This document shows positions 11,060-22,985 of a stretch of DNA of 64,000 nt, in pieces. Below the pieces are notes generated by a model. The model was not told where the DNA came from and ran no database searches. It was given only the letters and a program-made list of their open reading frames with translations. Position 1 is the first letter of the stretch. Every line of letters starts with the position of its first letter. The translations under genes were made by a program, and so were the position numbers. This DNA comes from Polytrichum commune (Eukaryota; Streptophyta; Polytrichopsida; Polytrichales; Polytrichaceae). The DNA lies in contig OX485805.1 in the NCBI GenBank assembly GCA_950295325.1, positions 34,891,501-34,955,500 of the forward strand, written 5' to 3'.

Positions 11060-11089
11060 CTAAACCCTAAACCCTAAACCCTAAACCCT
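11060..11089. repeat. Interstitial telomere-like tract (CTAAACC)4
   Basis: Four uninterrupted units of the plant telomere motif lie exactly where the gag-protease frame of the gypsy-like element stops matching a retroelement. The last codons of that frame are read out of the telomere-like repeat. Confidence 0.9.
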
Positions 11090-11640
11090 CGTGTCCGTTT
11101 AGACGAGGATTTCCGATTAGCGTTCCCAGAATTCAACACACTGGAACTAGGCATCCTAACCGGTGACTGATTAATTTGTGTCACGGTAGTGGGTAATTTA
11201 GTAGTCCGATTCATATGAGGGACTGTGACCGGTTGTGGTTGATGATTTTGGATAGGCACTGGCACAGGCTGCACCACATTTGTAGTTGGTACACTCAGGG
11301 TCGGAATATTTCCTTGGTGTGAACTCTCAGGGATGAGGGGGTTCTGAGAATTAGAGTTATTGGTGTCTAGATCTACGGGGGAGTCATAACCAAGACTTTT
11401 ATCGTCACTATTATCATCCGGTACCGGCAGAGGTTCAACTATACGTTTTGACCGAGTAGTGACGGCATGGACTTGGGATTCATGATATGAGGAGTGTTGG
11501 TAGATGGTATGTTGAATGTGATTCACATTTCTAGACCCGCCTTCCCCATCTCCTTCCTGAATTCGGACATGCTTTTCTTTCTTCCAATCTATTATTTGTC
11601 TGGTAATCCTTTTGAGGTTCCGGACACTCATCTGTAGGAT
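11090..11640 (-). pseudogene. Gag tail and start of protease region, truncated
   Basis: This is the minus-strand frame that overlaps the end of gag in another register. It carries VHAVTTRSK, which resembles the AVT(L)RSGK-type motif at the gag/protease junction of Athila/Tat-type Ty3/gypsy elements. About 120 polar, Pro/Asn/Gln-rich residues follow. No protease active site (DSG/DTG) is reached before the frame runs into the telomere-like tract at 11089. A frame change is needed between gag and this frame at about 11560-11640. It could be a decay mutation or a genuine frameshift site. Confidence 0.6.
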
Positions 11641-12934
11641 GTCCTGCGGTCTTACACTTCCCGCATAGAGGCACATAATCTTGGGACTTCTTTGGGTTAG
11701 GACATTCATTAGCGTAATGTCCCAACTCTTGACACCTATAGCATACGGGTATTTTCCTTTTATCATTGGGATTAGAATTGTAGTTCCGCATATTATTGTT
11801 ATAAGGAGGTCCATCCCAGTTGGGTGGACCATTGGTTCTACCCCAACTAGGTCGGTTAGGGAAATTGATCGGGACCGGCCGTTTATTAAAATTCCTTCGA
11901 GGATTATAGTTGGAATTTGGGCCTGGCCCGGTTCTCTCTTCTTGCCATGGTCGATTCCTATTATCTTCAACTTGATTAACATGACTCTGGGGTCTTAAAT
12001 TCCAACATTCGCTCACCGAGTGGCTACCCCCACAATAAGTGCATTTGATTCGTATGCCTTGGGGTGTAGGACACTCGTTAGCCACATGACCATGCCCTTT
12101 ACAATTAGTGCACCAAACATTTGTACACTCATTAGTAGCTTGGGGTCGTTTTGGTGCACCTTTCATGACCTTGACCGACAATTTTGTCAATTGTTTGGTT
12201 AAGTTCATGATAGCATCCTCATGTTTAGCTATGGTGGGGTCATGGGTAGAGGACGTCATCCCAGCCGGTTTAGAAAATATAGGAGTGGTGAAAGTGGTGG
12301 AAGGATGAACATCCGTTATATAGTGTTGATTTTGATTGGTTATGGGGAACGTTCCCATATGGGGAGGTATAGGGTTATTTGAGTAGGTGTTGTCCGTATA
12401 GATGACTAAATCATCTTCTAAACGGCACTCCTCCCAAATTTTGGCTCGAGCATATGCTTGCGCATATGTTGCCGTACGACCTTCCTTCACATATGTTTTC
12501 AACTCTATTGGATACAATCCTCCAATAAAAATGCTCATAAGGAAGTTATCCGGTATTTGGTGAACTCCCATACGTTGCAGGATATCTTGCATCCGCCCGT
12601 AATAGCTGTCCACCCGTTCATTTATACCCATCCTTATGGTTCGTAGTTTCTCTTTTAAACTACTAGCAAAACCTAAGGGTCGAAAATGATCTAGGAAGGC
12701 ATTTTTTAATGCATTCCAATCCGCAAACGCAGGTTGCCTTAAATACCATGCGAAGGCATCTTCCTGCAAAGAGGCGGCAAAGACCTCTTGAAATTTAGCA
12801 GGAGGAATGCTATTCGCAGCACATGTTACTTCAAATTTAGCAATATGTGTATCAGGATCAACACCTGTCCGTCCTAAAAAATAAGGAATGTGTACGACAT
12901 TAGTAATACGAGGATTCGGGTTTGGTTGCGCCAT
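11531..12934 (-). pseudogene. Ty3/gypsy-type gag with four zinc knuckles
   Basis: The frame has 467 codons from ATG 12934. Residues about 20-180 form a retrotransposon gag (capsid-like) domain with the typical AFAWYLRQPAF...WNALKNAFLDHF and RV-Y--RMQDIL blocks. Four knuckles follow: CTNCKGHGHVANEC (about 275), CTYCGGSHSVSEC (about 298, one residue short), CYRCQELGHYANEC (about 398) and CGKCKTAGHPTDEC (about 424). They would bind RNA for packaging. The open frame continues upstream of the ATG through a polyproline run (about 12940-13010) to a TAA near 13150, with coding-like sequence beyond that. Gag may therefore be longer and interrupted by a nonsense codon. Protease is out of frame and pol is missing, so the copy is dead. 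Confidence 0.85.
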
Positions 12935-13140
12935 TGGAAGTGGCGGTGGTACCGGAGGTGGTGGAGGCGGTGGAGATGGTGGTGGTGGTGGCGGAGTTAG
13001 GAAAATTTGAGAAGGTTGTATTGGCTGGTTTTGGGATCCCCCTGAAGTTGACCCAAAATTTAATTGTTGGGGTTTAAAAGGAGATAATATTCCTGTTGAG
13101 GTATGATCCCCAATAGGAATTTGATCTTCCTCGTTTGGGT

Positions 13141-13335
13141 CCTTATCGGTTTAGTTCTGATGTAATTTTATGACCGACCTCAACCAACCCCTTTTTCTCT
13201 CCGCTTTCTTTTTCTGGTAGTCTCTAGCTACAACACGATCCTCTCTAGCCTTATCATTGGCTGCCTTTCTTACTGAGGCTGTTTGTGCATGAGACTTTGC
13301 ATGCGTAGGTTCCAGTATGAAAGATGCATATATCT
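13141..13335 (-). pseudogene. Basic gag N-terminal extension with nonsense codon
   Basis: In the gag frame the sequence upstream of the TAA reads as a lysine/arginine-rich helix-like segment (KAREDRVVARDYQKKKAERK). It continues back to about 13325, next to the end of the second WPWE ORF in a different frame. This suggests that the WPWE ORFs and gag once formed a continuous or frameshift-linked product. I infer this from frame continuity only. Confidence 0.4.
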
Positions 13336-13887
13336 TTAATATGCTCTACCCAATTTCTTGGTAAACCGCTTTCTCCCGTTTAAATACAATTTTTCGAAAT
13401 TAAGAAAGTTTGTGTCTTTAAGAGGAGAATCGGAAAAATCTGGTATGTTCACACTAGCACATGGATCAAAAGGTCTGTAATTAAAACGGGCCTCATCCTT
13501 AGTAAAAAGTCCACCATTCCAACAACCATAACCAAATTTGTTGATTGGAAAATTATCAGCTTTATGTTGACTATAAACTAGGAACATAAATTTGAGGTCC
13601 ACTCTCAATCGTGGATGACCACGGTTAATAATAATTTCGTTAAAACCCTCACCATGATTCCATATTTTCTCAAAAATCTTTTCTTGAAGGTGATGGGGTA
13701 ATTTAAGGAAATTGACATGGAATCCTTTTGGGTAGATTGGGTGGTTCGGTCCAATATGAATACCGACTCCCCAAAAGGAGGCCTTATAGAAACGGTATAA
13801 TGCAGCGAATAAATGTGGACCTTGGTATAGCCAACTATCAGAACAATCTGACTCAGGTGGTGTAGATTCCCATGGCCACATTTTCAA
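13336..13887 (-). CDS. Second WPWE ORF (183 codons) between primer site and gag
   Basis: The protein begins MKMWPWESTPPESD, then an aromatic-rich stretch (LFAALYRFYKASFWGVGIHIGP) and a KLPHHLQEKIFEKIWNHG helix. I do not recognise a family. Its start resembles the upstream ORF, which begins MWPWEPGLED. At DNA level both share AATGTGGCCATGGGAA. It overlaps the end of the upstream ORF by 35 bp in another frame, and ends 400 bp before the gag ATG in the same orientation. Tat/Ogre elements are known to have an extra ORF before gag. Homology to that ORF is not shown here. A broken N-terminal part of a long gag polyprotein is the main alternative. Confidence 0.5.
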   Translation of the reverse strand: MKMWPWESTPPESDCSDSWLYQGPHLFAALYRFYKASFWGVGIHIGPNHPIYPKGFHVNFLKLPHHLQEKIFEKIWNHGEGFNEIIINRGHPRLRVDLKFMFLVYSQHKADNFPINKFGYGCWNGGLFTKDEARFNYRPFDPCASVNIPDFSDSPLKDTNFLNFEKLYLNGRKRFTKKLGRAY

Positions 13888-14329
13888 TTCTCTTTAATGC
13901 TTTGTTAGCATCCTCAATCAATTCTTTACCTTGAGGTGTTAACAAAACGTGTTCAAGATATTGACTCAACATGTAATCTTTTTCAATAAAATTACTGAAG
14001 TCTCGAATTTCGATGTCAGAAGTGTACACAGTTCTGTTCTGCCACACCTTGGTAACAATGATTTGCTGGATGTCCAAAGGCAAGATTTTAATCCGGGCCT
14101 CTAGTGGAGATCTAGCAAACATTGTTTTAGTTGAAAATCTTCCCTGAGGAAACTGACACCACTTGTGGAGGTTACTTTCTCGTGGTGTCCTACAGCTATA
14201 AGTTGGGTCGGATTTTAAACTTGATTGTTCAGTAACTGGTTGTGCTTGGTCACTTAATTTCACAATGAGGGAAAAAATTGCTACCGCACACTGCCAGGAA
14301 TCCTCAAGGCCTGGTTCCCATGGCCACAT
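13853..14329 (-). CDS. First WPWE ORF (158 codons) after primer-binding site
   Basis: The protein begins MWPWEPGLEDSWQCAVAIFSLI and has a central ARIKILPLDIQQIIVTKVWQNR segment. That segment is similar in position and pattern to the KLPHHLQEKIFEKIWNHG segment of the following ORF. The shared N-terminal motif and this helix suggest that the two ORFs came from an internal duplication. The start is about 200 nt after the tRNA-type primer-binding site, as expected for the first ORF of a retrotransposon. I recognise no known domain. Confidence 0.5.
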   Translation of the reverse strand: MWPWEPGLEDSWQCAVAIFSLIVKLSDQAQPVTEQSSLKSDPTYSCRTPRESNLHKWCQFPQGRFSTKTMFARSPLEARIKILPLDIQQIIVTKVWQNRTVYTSDIEIRDFSNFIEKDYMLSQYLEHVLLTPQGKELIEDANKALKRIENVAMGIYTT

Positions 14330-14535
14330 TACATTTGACTTGTGGATAATTACTAAGATTATATCCTGTCATTAGGTTAGTCAAATTATAAATAATTTGT
14401 AGAAATAGTCAAAGACTTATTTCACAACTATTAAACTTGGCTCCTTCATTTACAGGATATGGCTTAGTTTAATTCACAAGTTAATTTGTGACTTCTAGCA
14501 ATACTTAATCTTCTAGATTCTGACGACGGTAGCCT

Positions 14536-14553
14536 TCCCCGGCAGCGGCGCCA
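14536..14553 (-). other. Primer-binding site, tRNA-Asp type
   Basis: On the minus strand TGGCGCCGCTGCCGGGGA differs at one position from the complement of the 3' end of plant tRNA-Asp (TGGCGCCGTTGCCGGGGA). This primer is used by many plant Ty3/gypsy elements. It lies between the presumed LTR and the first WPWE ORF, which fixes the element's orientation and 5' end. Confidence 0.8.
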
Positions 14554-17100
14554 AAATATAGATAGGTTTTTTGGATTGGGTTCCAATTAAGAAAACCACA
14601 CAGGGAAGACCAAATGAGTGTCAAATTTTATATCTAGGGATCACCATTAAGTTAATTGATAGATCATAAGGGAATTAAAGTGAACTTAGGACAACATTCC
14701 TAAGGGAATTAGTTTTTAAAGTGAGTTTTATGAATTATTTAATCGGGATTAAGGGTCACTCACAGCAATACATGCAATTGATCAGTCACTCCCTTACAAC
14801 CCACTCTCATTAGTAACATCACTCTTATAATGTGTTTTACAATTCAGGGAGTCACAACTCAGCCATAGACATTTGGTTACACCATGGTCTCAGAAACACA
14901 AGGCCAGAACTCCTTGTAATGATCATAGTCTCTTCAGATAAGTAACCAAGGACTATCGGCCATACCACAGGTTAGGAAACATCACAATCACACATGACTC
15001 TCCTACCTCTAAGCAAATGAATTAATTGATTTGCTTCAATATCTCAAAGTTGAATTATTGTTTAGTCATTTTAGACTTATCAAAATCAAATGGAATTTTA
15101 ACATATTAGAATTAATTGTGATAACGTGCAAAAGTCTAGTTACGAGTGACGAAAACCTAGTGAACGAGTCTAAGCGAAGCGAATTGAACCGGACCGGGAC
15201 CAAAAACGTCTAATGGCAGGACCATAGTCTACACGGCACGGCCATAGTCTAGTTCCAAGTAACAGTCACCAGTAACTAGTCTCAAGTAACGAGTCTCACA
15301 GAGAGGGCCATAGTCTCAGTAACCAATAACCAGTAACCAGTAACCAGTCAGCGTCAAGTTCTCAAACACTTAGCTGGCTCCTTCTCCTTTTATTCTTGCC
15401 CTTGAGCCTTTCCCCAAACCATATAGGTTAATGCTCCACGCTTCTCGCGCGCGACTCCTGCTCTTTCTCTCCCAGGAACGTTGTTTTCGCTCAACTACTT
15501 CGCGGAACAGACTCCTTCAACATGGAAAGATGTTTCTTTCCCAACCAATATCAATCACTTTACTCAATGCAGACCTTCATGGCCGACACTAAACATAATT
15601 CCAATCAATCTCCAAACTTTATTCGAACAGGGAAAAATACAATTACAGAAAGAGCTTCACACTCAATTCTGCGAAGAGGTTATGTTGAAACTCAATTAAT
15701 TAGGCACGCATAATTTTATATCTCTCCCCTCACCGAAAGATACAAGATTCTCGCACTTACTACGCACGATTCACGTGGAAGCTGGTTTAGCAAAGATTGT
15801 TCCTTTCTCAAGAACTCACAGGGATAAAATCTTCGACTCATTCTATCACAATTAATGAAGGCATTTTATTCAATTCCAAGGGATAACTTCAGAATCTACT
15901 ACCATAACAAGTCTCCGATCTCCTTTCCTAGGAAAAATCACACAAGACTCGCTCCTACCTTTCGCAGGGATGACAAAGGATTCCAGTGCATGCTTCCCAC
16001 ACTACACAAGAACACTAATGAGTATAACTCGCTTCTTTCTCGACGAGAATCAATTATCTGGACTTCTTATCTATCAATTTAACCTTACTGGCGAGTAGCG
16101 TAGAATTTTAAGTTTCAGAACCTGGTTGAGATTTCGATTCGATTCTTCCCTCAATAACTAGCTCTCAGAGTTATGAACAGGTCATAACATTAAACAAAAT
16201 CAATTAGCCCCTTTCACAAGGTTCAACTTCGAAAATTACACTCGTACTTAGATTCAGTCACACTATGACTTTCTGCACATCAAGTTCCTTCAGAAGAATT
16301 ACGTAAGATCACTTTAGTGTTTAAATGATTCTGACTCTCACTCCAAGAGGATTGCTACAACTTCTTTTATTGAGTTGTCAAGATTAATTTATGCACTTAT
16401 TCACGATGGCATTTCACATTCGACTCATGAATCATGGCCCCGAATAAGAATATTAGATTCAAAGCATTCAAACTGCTTCACGCAGTTTCACTTCTATCAC
16501 ATACTAACATCGGTCACAACACATTTAAAGAAATCAAATAACCATGATTCCCTCAAGGATGTAATTTATCAAAGACTCTTCCTTCGACCCAAGAGTTTCA
16601 CACTCTTGTCTCTGTAAATTATGTCTTCACAAGATTTAAAAGCACACATCAAAGACTCACTCCCTTCACAAGAATAAGGTATCACAACTTCAATCTAGAT
16701 TCTTCCCAAACCAGGGAAGCACAAATTGATGTAATCGATTCACAACAAACACCAACACAACACATTTACTCCTCACACTTACAAATGATGAAATAGCTTC
16801 ACGCTATTATATTATGTAGAGTAAAATGTACATTCAAAAGGGGCTTCACACCCAAGTTGGAATCGCTCAATAACTATGAGACAAGGGAGACTCTCTTCTC
16901 GAGAGGAACTCTATTCTCGAGAGGAACTCTATTATCCTCTCCCCTCTTCTTCTCTATACCCCTTGAGTTAACTTCCTCGTCTCTTGGAATCAGATCTCAT
17001 GAGGCTCTTCAACTTAGTCACATGTCTATTGTCATGCCCAAAAGACTCTTCAACTCCTGAGATTTTACTTCACTAAGTCAAATGAGTCTCATTTTGCTCA
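14554..17100 (-). mobile_element. Presumed 5' LTR of the gypsy-like element (outer edge not resolved)
   Basis: The sequence upstream of the primer-binding site (higher coordinates) must hold the 5' LTR. It is AT-rich, non-coding, rich in TCACAA and CTCAA words, and contains a short repeat of CTCGAGAGGAACTCTATT units at about 16890-16935. I could not find a clean TG...CA pair or a second LTR for comparison, so the right edge is a guess. No host gene is seen in this stretch. Confidence 0.4.
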
Positions 17101-19049
17101 TTTTCATTAACTAGTCACTAATTCCTCATTTCAGTGTTCATTTGGCATTCTAATATACATATTGAGTTCAAATTTTACCAAAATTCAAAAATGTCTACAT
17201 CTAGACTAAAAATCTGTACCACATTAGTTCTCTAAAACTTGAATATGAACTAATGGACTAATGTTAGTTACAGATGAACCGGTTGAGTTTGAGAAATAAC
17301 CGGTTGAAGGCTACTAGATATATACATCACTGTAGATATATATAACCATTTACACGTCACTAAAAAATGCTCGAATGTAAGAACCAGCTTATATATGGAT
17401 ATCCTTGAATCATGTTAGATTATTTTCTTTTATTCCTCTAAAAAATTACAATTGCAATTTGCAACCCCGGCGCTAGTAATGAGTGAGGAGTCTCACCCTA
17501 TAAAATTGGAAGTTAACAAGAAACTTGAACGTTATCGTGGCGCATCTAATCTATCAGCAAGAAAAAAATGTGGAAAGTTGGATTTCTGGTTCAGTAGCTG
17601 TAGTCTCAGAGCAGTATACATGATGTATATATAGATTATGAAATTGCAAAAAAAACACCTAACCCATAATTGGACACTACAAAGTTTTATAAAATGTCAT
17701 GGTTATACCAGAGTTCATGTTAATGAATTGGTCAAAATGGAGCAACCTCCCTTAAACAAGAAAAGTAAAACCACATCAAACATACTTGAAGGAATTAAAG
17801 AACCACTCTTCCACCTGGATTCAAACAGGCAAACCACACATCTCCTCTTTGACCATCCTTCTAACAAAATCACCACCCAACCCATGATTGGATACTGAGA
17901 AATTCCCTGAAATTTCCAATTCCACTAGAATTCACGGTAATCATAAGATTGAGCTACATGCCAATCAAGTCAGGGCCCTCTAATATGAGTCGCAGTTCCT
18001 TTCAAAAATGCATAAATACACAATTATGTTGATTCTTTCATCCGGGAAAGTGTGTTTCTCCATCTTAGGCCACTCCACCTTGCCCAGACAACATAGTGCC
18101 AATTGTGTAACCATTGTAACAATAGTTCTAAGATAAGGTGTAGACATTTTGGTTGCATTTTGATTGACTTAGGTATAAGAAGGGAGACCGTATTTGTGGC
18201 GCCCAAAAGAGAACAACAACGTCGCTGGGACCGAAGCACCTATTTTGATCTCACAAGTAGAGAGAGAGAGAAAGAGAGAGAGAGAGATGTTAAGTAAACC
18301 ACAATGATTTTGCGTAAGGTTACTTGAAGAACCCATAGAGCGTCTACGGATTCGAATTTACACAATTCTACTCGGTTAGCCATATAATGTGAGACCATAA
18401 CTTGTGGCGCTCAAAAGGGAAGAGCAATAACATCTCTGGGACTGAAGAACCTACTCTCATCCAAAAGCAAGTCACCTCGAGAGATTAAGTAAATCAAAGT
18501 GAGGTTTTCTGATGATGACCCATGGCGAGATGTAGCAATCAAGATGCATGTGGCCTTCGAAGCTTATCAACATTGAAAAATCTCTCAACCACCGTTGGGT
18601 GAAGGAGACGACCGAACCGAACCGAATATGGGCAGACAAAGGTGATACATGACATGACAAACCAAAGAGAAGAGAAAGCGAGCAGAGGCAAATTGCATCA
18701 CCGGTGGTGGCGAAGGTGGCAACTATCGGAAGTCAATCAGCAAGCAAAATTGGTGATTGAACCGAACCTACAACAAATTATTGTCCAATTTCTTGCGCCT
18801 GCCTCCTAAAGGCGTACTGACTGACTGACTCCAATTTCTTCGTAAGCTACGACCAGGTAAGCGGTAAGGATTTATCGAAGAAAGCGCAAGCAATGTCCAT
18901 CACGAGGTTCTGGCAGATTATTGCGCAACATAAACATAACCCCCTCATCCATAATTTTGCAATTGTTCGATGGCCATACCTCATCGTGACTCAAAGTTAC
19001 ACATCACGAACAGAAATTGACGATGAGAGAAACCCAACACAAGGAAAAA
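17100..19049. other. Spacer without recognisable genes
   Basis: Frames are short and unconserved. A short block at about 17262-17330 (GATGAACCGGTTGAGTTTGA) recurs at 46075-46200 and 53415-53560, so part of it is an old dispersed repeat. A (GA)n run lies at about 18258-18290. Confidence 0.5.
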
Positions 19050-19097
19050 CACATGGTTGGTTTAGGGTTTAGGGTTTAAGGTTTAGGCACATGGTTG
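19050..19097. repeat. Telomere-like tract flanked by 10-bp direct repeats
   Basis: About 27 bp of TTTAGGG-type repeat (19061-19087, one degenerate unit) lies between two perfect copies of CACATGGTTG (19050-19059 and 19088-19097). The layout looks like telomeric filler added at a staggered break that was then repaired. Confidence 0.85.
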
Positions 19098-19099
19098 CG

Positions 19100-20814
19100 A
19101 TCCACAAATTAGCAAAATCCATATCTTATCATATGAGAAGCTAAGCATCAAAAATACACAACTCCTTTTCAGAACAGTCATATTTCAAAAACGCAAACTA
19201 GTATTCCTGATACCACATAAAATGTTGAGAGCAACACCAATGTACCTACAATTAAAAGAGAGAAAGATATTAAGAAATTTCATCATTATCACAAAGGCTA
19301 CAAAACCCTATCTCTTTGAAGGTCAATGGTTCCTGCCACTTCCCTCTCCCACACTATAAAATGGCTACAAGTGTGAGTCTTCTTCATCATACGAAGGAGC
19401 AGCTTGGTAGGACTTGAATAGAAAGATTGTTGCAACCAGAGTCATAATGAATTCTGGAAACTACCTTTGCCTCTAAAGTTTCAAACTCACCATGGTACTT
19501 GAGGCCTTGAAGGGTTACTTCGAATTTGCAGTTTCTCAAGCACCCACATTATCTCCATATTCCCGAAGTATAACCAGTGGACCGAGGGGAACAGTGAGCT
19601 AGTACCTGGCAGAAAAAGAGATGCTAACCCTCTCCAAATATACCCTTTCTGCACCTTTTAGTGAAGAAAGACAGTAAGTTCAACAAAACACCTTTCCCAT
19701 GTGCCAAAGAATATAAATATTGGGTCAGCTCACCTGTGCAACCTCACAAGGAGGGAGCACCAGCCTCTGATATCCAAGCTCCAGGAAAAAATTGTAAACT
19801 TGTTGCACTGAGAGCAAAACCTCAACAAATTTGCAGCAACGCGGGAGCAAGAGTGGGAGCTAGAGCTCGAGTGGGCGCGGGTGTCAAAGTGGGAGCGGGA
19901 GGTGGTGTGAGAGGGGGATCCCCTAACTACAATTAACCACTTCAAGTGGTTAACCTCATTTGGATGAGGGGGCTTGGATGACGAGGTAGGGATGATAGGG
20001 CCTGGTACGAGTGTACATGTTGGTTCACCCCAGGCCACCGAAAGTGACATTATTGTTTCCGTGGATGGAGGATTGAAATTAAAAACTCTACATCTTAAGA
20101 TTCCTTGTGCATGAAATGTCGAAGATTCTATTCATTTTGTGTTGCCAACATTGGACACATATTTGCAAAAGCAACTAGAGCTGTAAGGTGCTTCCTGGTT
20201 CAACTTTTTGTGATGCCGAACTAAGATTTCTAGGTGGGATTCCAGTGGGTCTCAATCGATGTAAGATTGACATGTGGCAAAATAATAAGACTCAAATGAG
20301 AGGTATGAGATAGAGACTCTTTAAGACTTAGAGTAATATGAAGAAGTTTTTTTGGCAATGTGTTTGGGTGATGAATCAAGGTTGAGAGGCAAGTGATGAG
20401 GAATTCTGAGTCCTCCCAATCTAAGAAAGAGGAAGAGAGCAAATGTTAATGGCATGAGATAGAGTGATAACCTATGAGGGATAAAAACGTACACTTGACC
20501 AATGGAGGGGTTCAAGTTTAAAGACAATTTAGTCCCATGCGACGATGGAAGGCAAATAGCCTAAGAGAAAGTGAAGAGACTAAGAGGGTTTGAGATGGGC
20601 ATGGAGGTCATGAAATAGAGTTGTAAGCCATTACCGTGGCAAAGGATTAGAGTGAGTGGAGAGAATGGAAGGCACTACCTTGAGGTGAATATCATTGAGA
20701 GAAGATAATCTAGATTGGTCTCCTGCACTTGTCATCAATAAATAAAGAGTCTTCATGTAAAGGTGACAAGGCCTATAGAGACTATACGCATGCTATAGGC
20801 TACCAAGGACAATA
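19100..20814. other. Spacer, no supported gene
   Basis: Only short frames are present. A GC-richer patch at about 19830-19930 (GGGAGC-type words) translates into low-complexity Gly/Ala/Arg and is not taken as coding. Confidence 0.5.
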
Positions 20815-22770
20815 CCTTGGAAAGAATGAGACTTTGCAATACAACAATATGACTATACATGTGCCGATTATTTTGATGTTTAATAGATTAAAGCATTCAA
20901 CAAAAGTCTGACATGCTTGTGCATTGTTTTTGTGTTACCTCGTGTGGGTGATTCTTAAGTTGGTTTGCAAGAACCACTTGAAGATGAAGGTGGTCATTAC
21001 AATTTTTGAAGACTTGCATGATGGTTGTAAGTTGATTTAAAGAACTTAAGTATGAGATTATTGCAAGCATAAGTCATGGCAATTAAAGACTATGTCGTTA
21101 CTCAAAGACATTACCCTAGACTTTATATTGACTACGAGCCATTGACTACTTGCCAAGTTATTGAGCTTCATGACTGAAGTAGAGCATGAGATTAGGGGGA
21201 TAGGGGTCCACATGCAAGACGGAATCACACACGATAGAAAAGACATGAATGAACCATAGAAGTGTAAACCTAACATGGTTGAGAAGGAATGAAGGAGTAA
21301 AAGACCATAGATTGTTAGTAGAAACCTTATTCCAATGTGATATTGATCCTTATAGACAGTAGTGCAGTCTCCCATGAGAGCTAGTAAGATGGTTTATTTC
21401 CTTGAGTTAGTTTTAAGTGATAGCAAAAACCTAACTACAACCTTGATATGTTTTCATTGTAAGGAATTGGCTAGGATCATGTCTTATATTGGAAAGCACA
21501 TATTTTAGAAATTATCTCCACACAAGTTGATTGCTTTTTGAATTTTTGAATTACATTTTTTACACTATGTTTTTGTGATGAATTGAAACTATGTAATTTT
21601 ATATTTGTTAATTTTCAACCTATATGAATCATCCATTGCAATTATTAAATTTAACCTCAGGTGATATCTATGCCTTATAAACTCATACATATGGATGCAA
21701 GTGCATCAATAACCACTACTTCCATCTCTATAATAGCCTAAAAATGAGCCAAAATTTAATTGAATTGATGATTATACTCTCGAGTTCCTTTGTAAGGTAC
21801 ATGACCATTACAAGTAGAGAGTGATGTGTAGTGTAGTTGGGAATGATGTCTCCAAACATCTGACAACAATAATTAATATACATTTATCATTGAAAAATGA
21901 CCGTGTCGGACTTGTGATTTTCTACAAGCCATTCTGATTTTTTCTTGGTCCATCTCACATCCAAGAATTATTTCATTGCAAGAGGATTTGAGTGGAAGTT
22001 GCCCACCAATATCTTCTTCTTGACAATATTTGGAATGTATTCATCTCGACCATTCTAGATGTCAACCCGATAATATGCAAATGCAATGGTGATGTACTCT
22101 GCAAGATTTGAGTACAAATCCTTGCATACCAAGCGGAATTCTTTCTTGCAAGGGTACAATTTATTCCACCATTTTTTTTAGTCCTTCATATAAGCCATAT
22201 TTGAATTATGGATCTATCGTGCTGGTTGAGTTTTTTAATTAAGCCCAATCATTACGTTCAACCATCTCCAAAGTTCATTTTTCAAAAGCAAACTCCACAT
22301 ACACATATACATCTTTCTTAAACAACTTCACAAAGGGGGCGCTGGAATGAGGCTTTGGTCTTGAGCATCCAAATGCTATGGCTCTCTACATTAGCTTGTT
22401 CTCAACCACTCTCCGCATTTACCCACTATTCAATACTATCTAGTATTGGCTCCACCCTCGAACGCTATCACTTACAGTAGTGGTCATAAATGAACATTGT
22501 TAAATTATATAATGTCTCACAATGAGTTTGAATGCCATTTTTGAAACATGTTTGATTCAATTTTTTGCTCACACTGCTAAATATGGTTAATCTTGCAACA
22601 AATGACACCCACGGGCATGACAATTTGCTCCCTCCTTCAAGTTTCATTGACCTTCTACAAGCTTCAAAAGAACTTTGGAACATTTGTCGCCTTCAAATCA
22701 AAACAAAATTGAATAAGACTTGCACCTCTTTATTTTTTATGATTTTTGGTACAAATTGAAACAAATCCAA
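20815..22770 (-). repeat. Inverted duplication, arm A
   Basis: The reverse complement of this stretch matches 33300-36020 almost end to end, once a 788-bp insertion in the other arm is removed. Matching landmarks include TCGACCATTCTAGATGTCAA, GCATCAATAACCACT and AACCTAACTACAACCTTG. Divergence is moderate, with many small indels. Part of it looks formerly coding on the minus strand (a YITIAFAYYWVDI-like segment in the other arm), but stops interrupt it and I do not recognise the protein. Confidence 0.8.
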
Positions 22771-22985
22771 TTACAGGGGGAAACTATAACCGAGAGGAAC
22801 CAACACAACCCAAGGGGCTTCAAGAAATAATGCCCATCTGGGGCTTAACCTTACAAGTAACCACAAATTCACTATGACTCACACTAAGGCCTTTGACACA
22901 CCAAATTAAGTCAAATTCCTTAAGCACATCTTAATAGGTGATGTTTGGAGTTTCTCCAAATCTTGAAAAATCCGTTGGTGTCGCA
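22461..22985 (-). pseudogene. LINE ORF2 C-terminal fragment (copy)
   Basis: The sequence is closely similar to 37470-38000, which is continuous with a recognisable LINE reverse transcriptase. The minus frame includes MKLEGGSKLSCPWVSFVARLTIF, matched by MRLEGGSKLSCPWVSSIARLTIF at 37.6 kb and by a third copy on the plus strand at 33.4 kb. No intact frame remains. Confidence 0.6.

Noticed and set aside
10873-11070. Plus-strand frame with MPRKPKPSITAQQPKLGP, ending in the telomere-like tract
   Set aside because: It looks somewhat exon-like after a TTTTTAATATGTAG site, but it is short, ends in the CTAAACC tract and matches nothing that I recognise.
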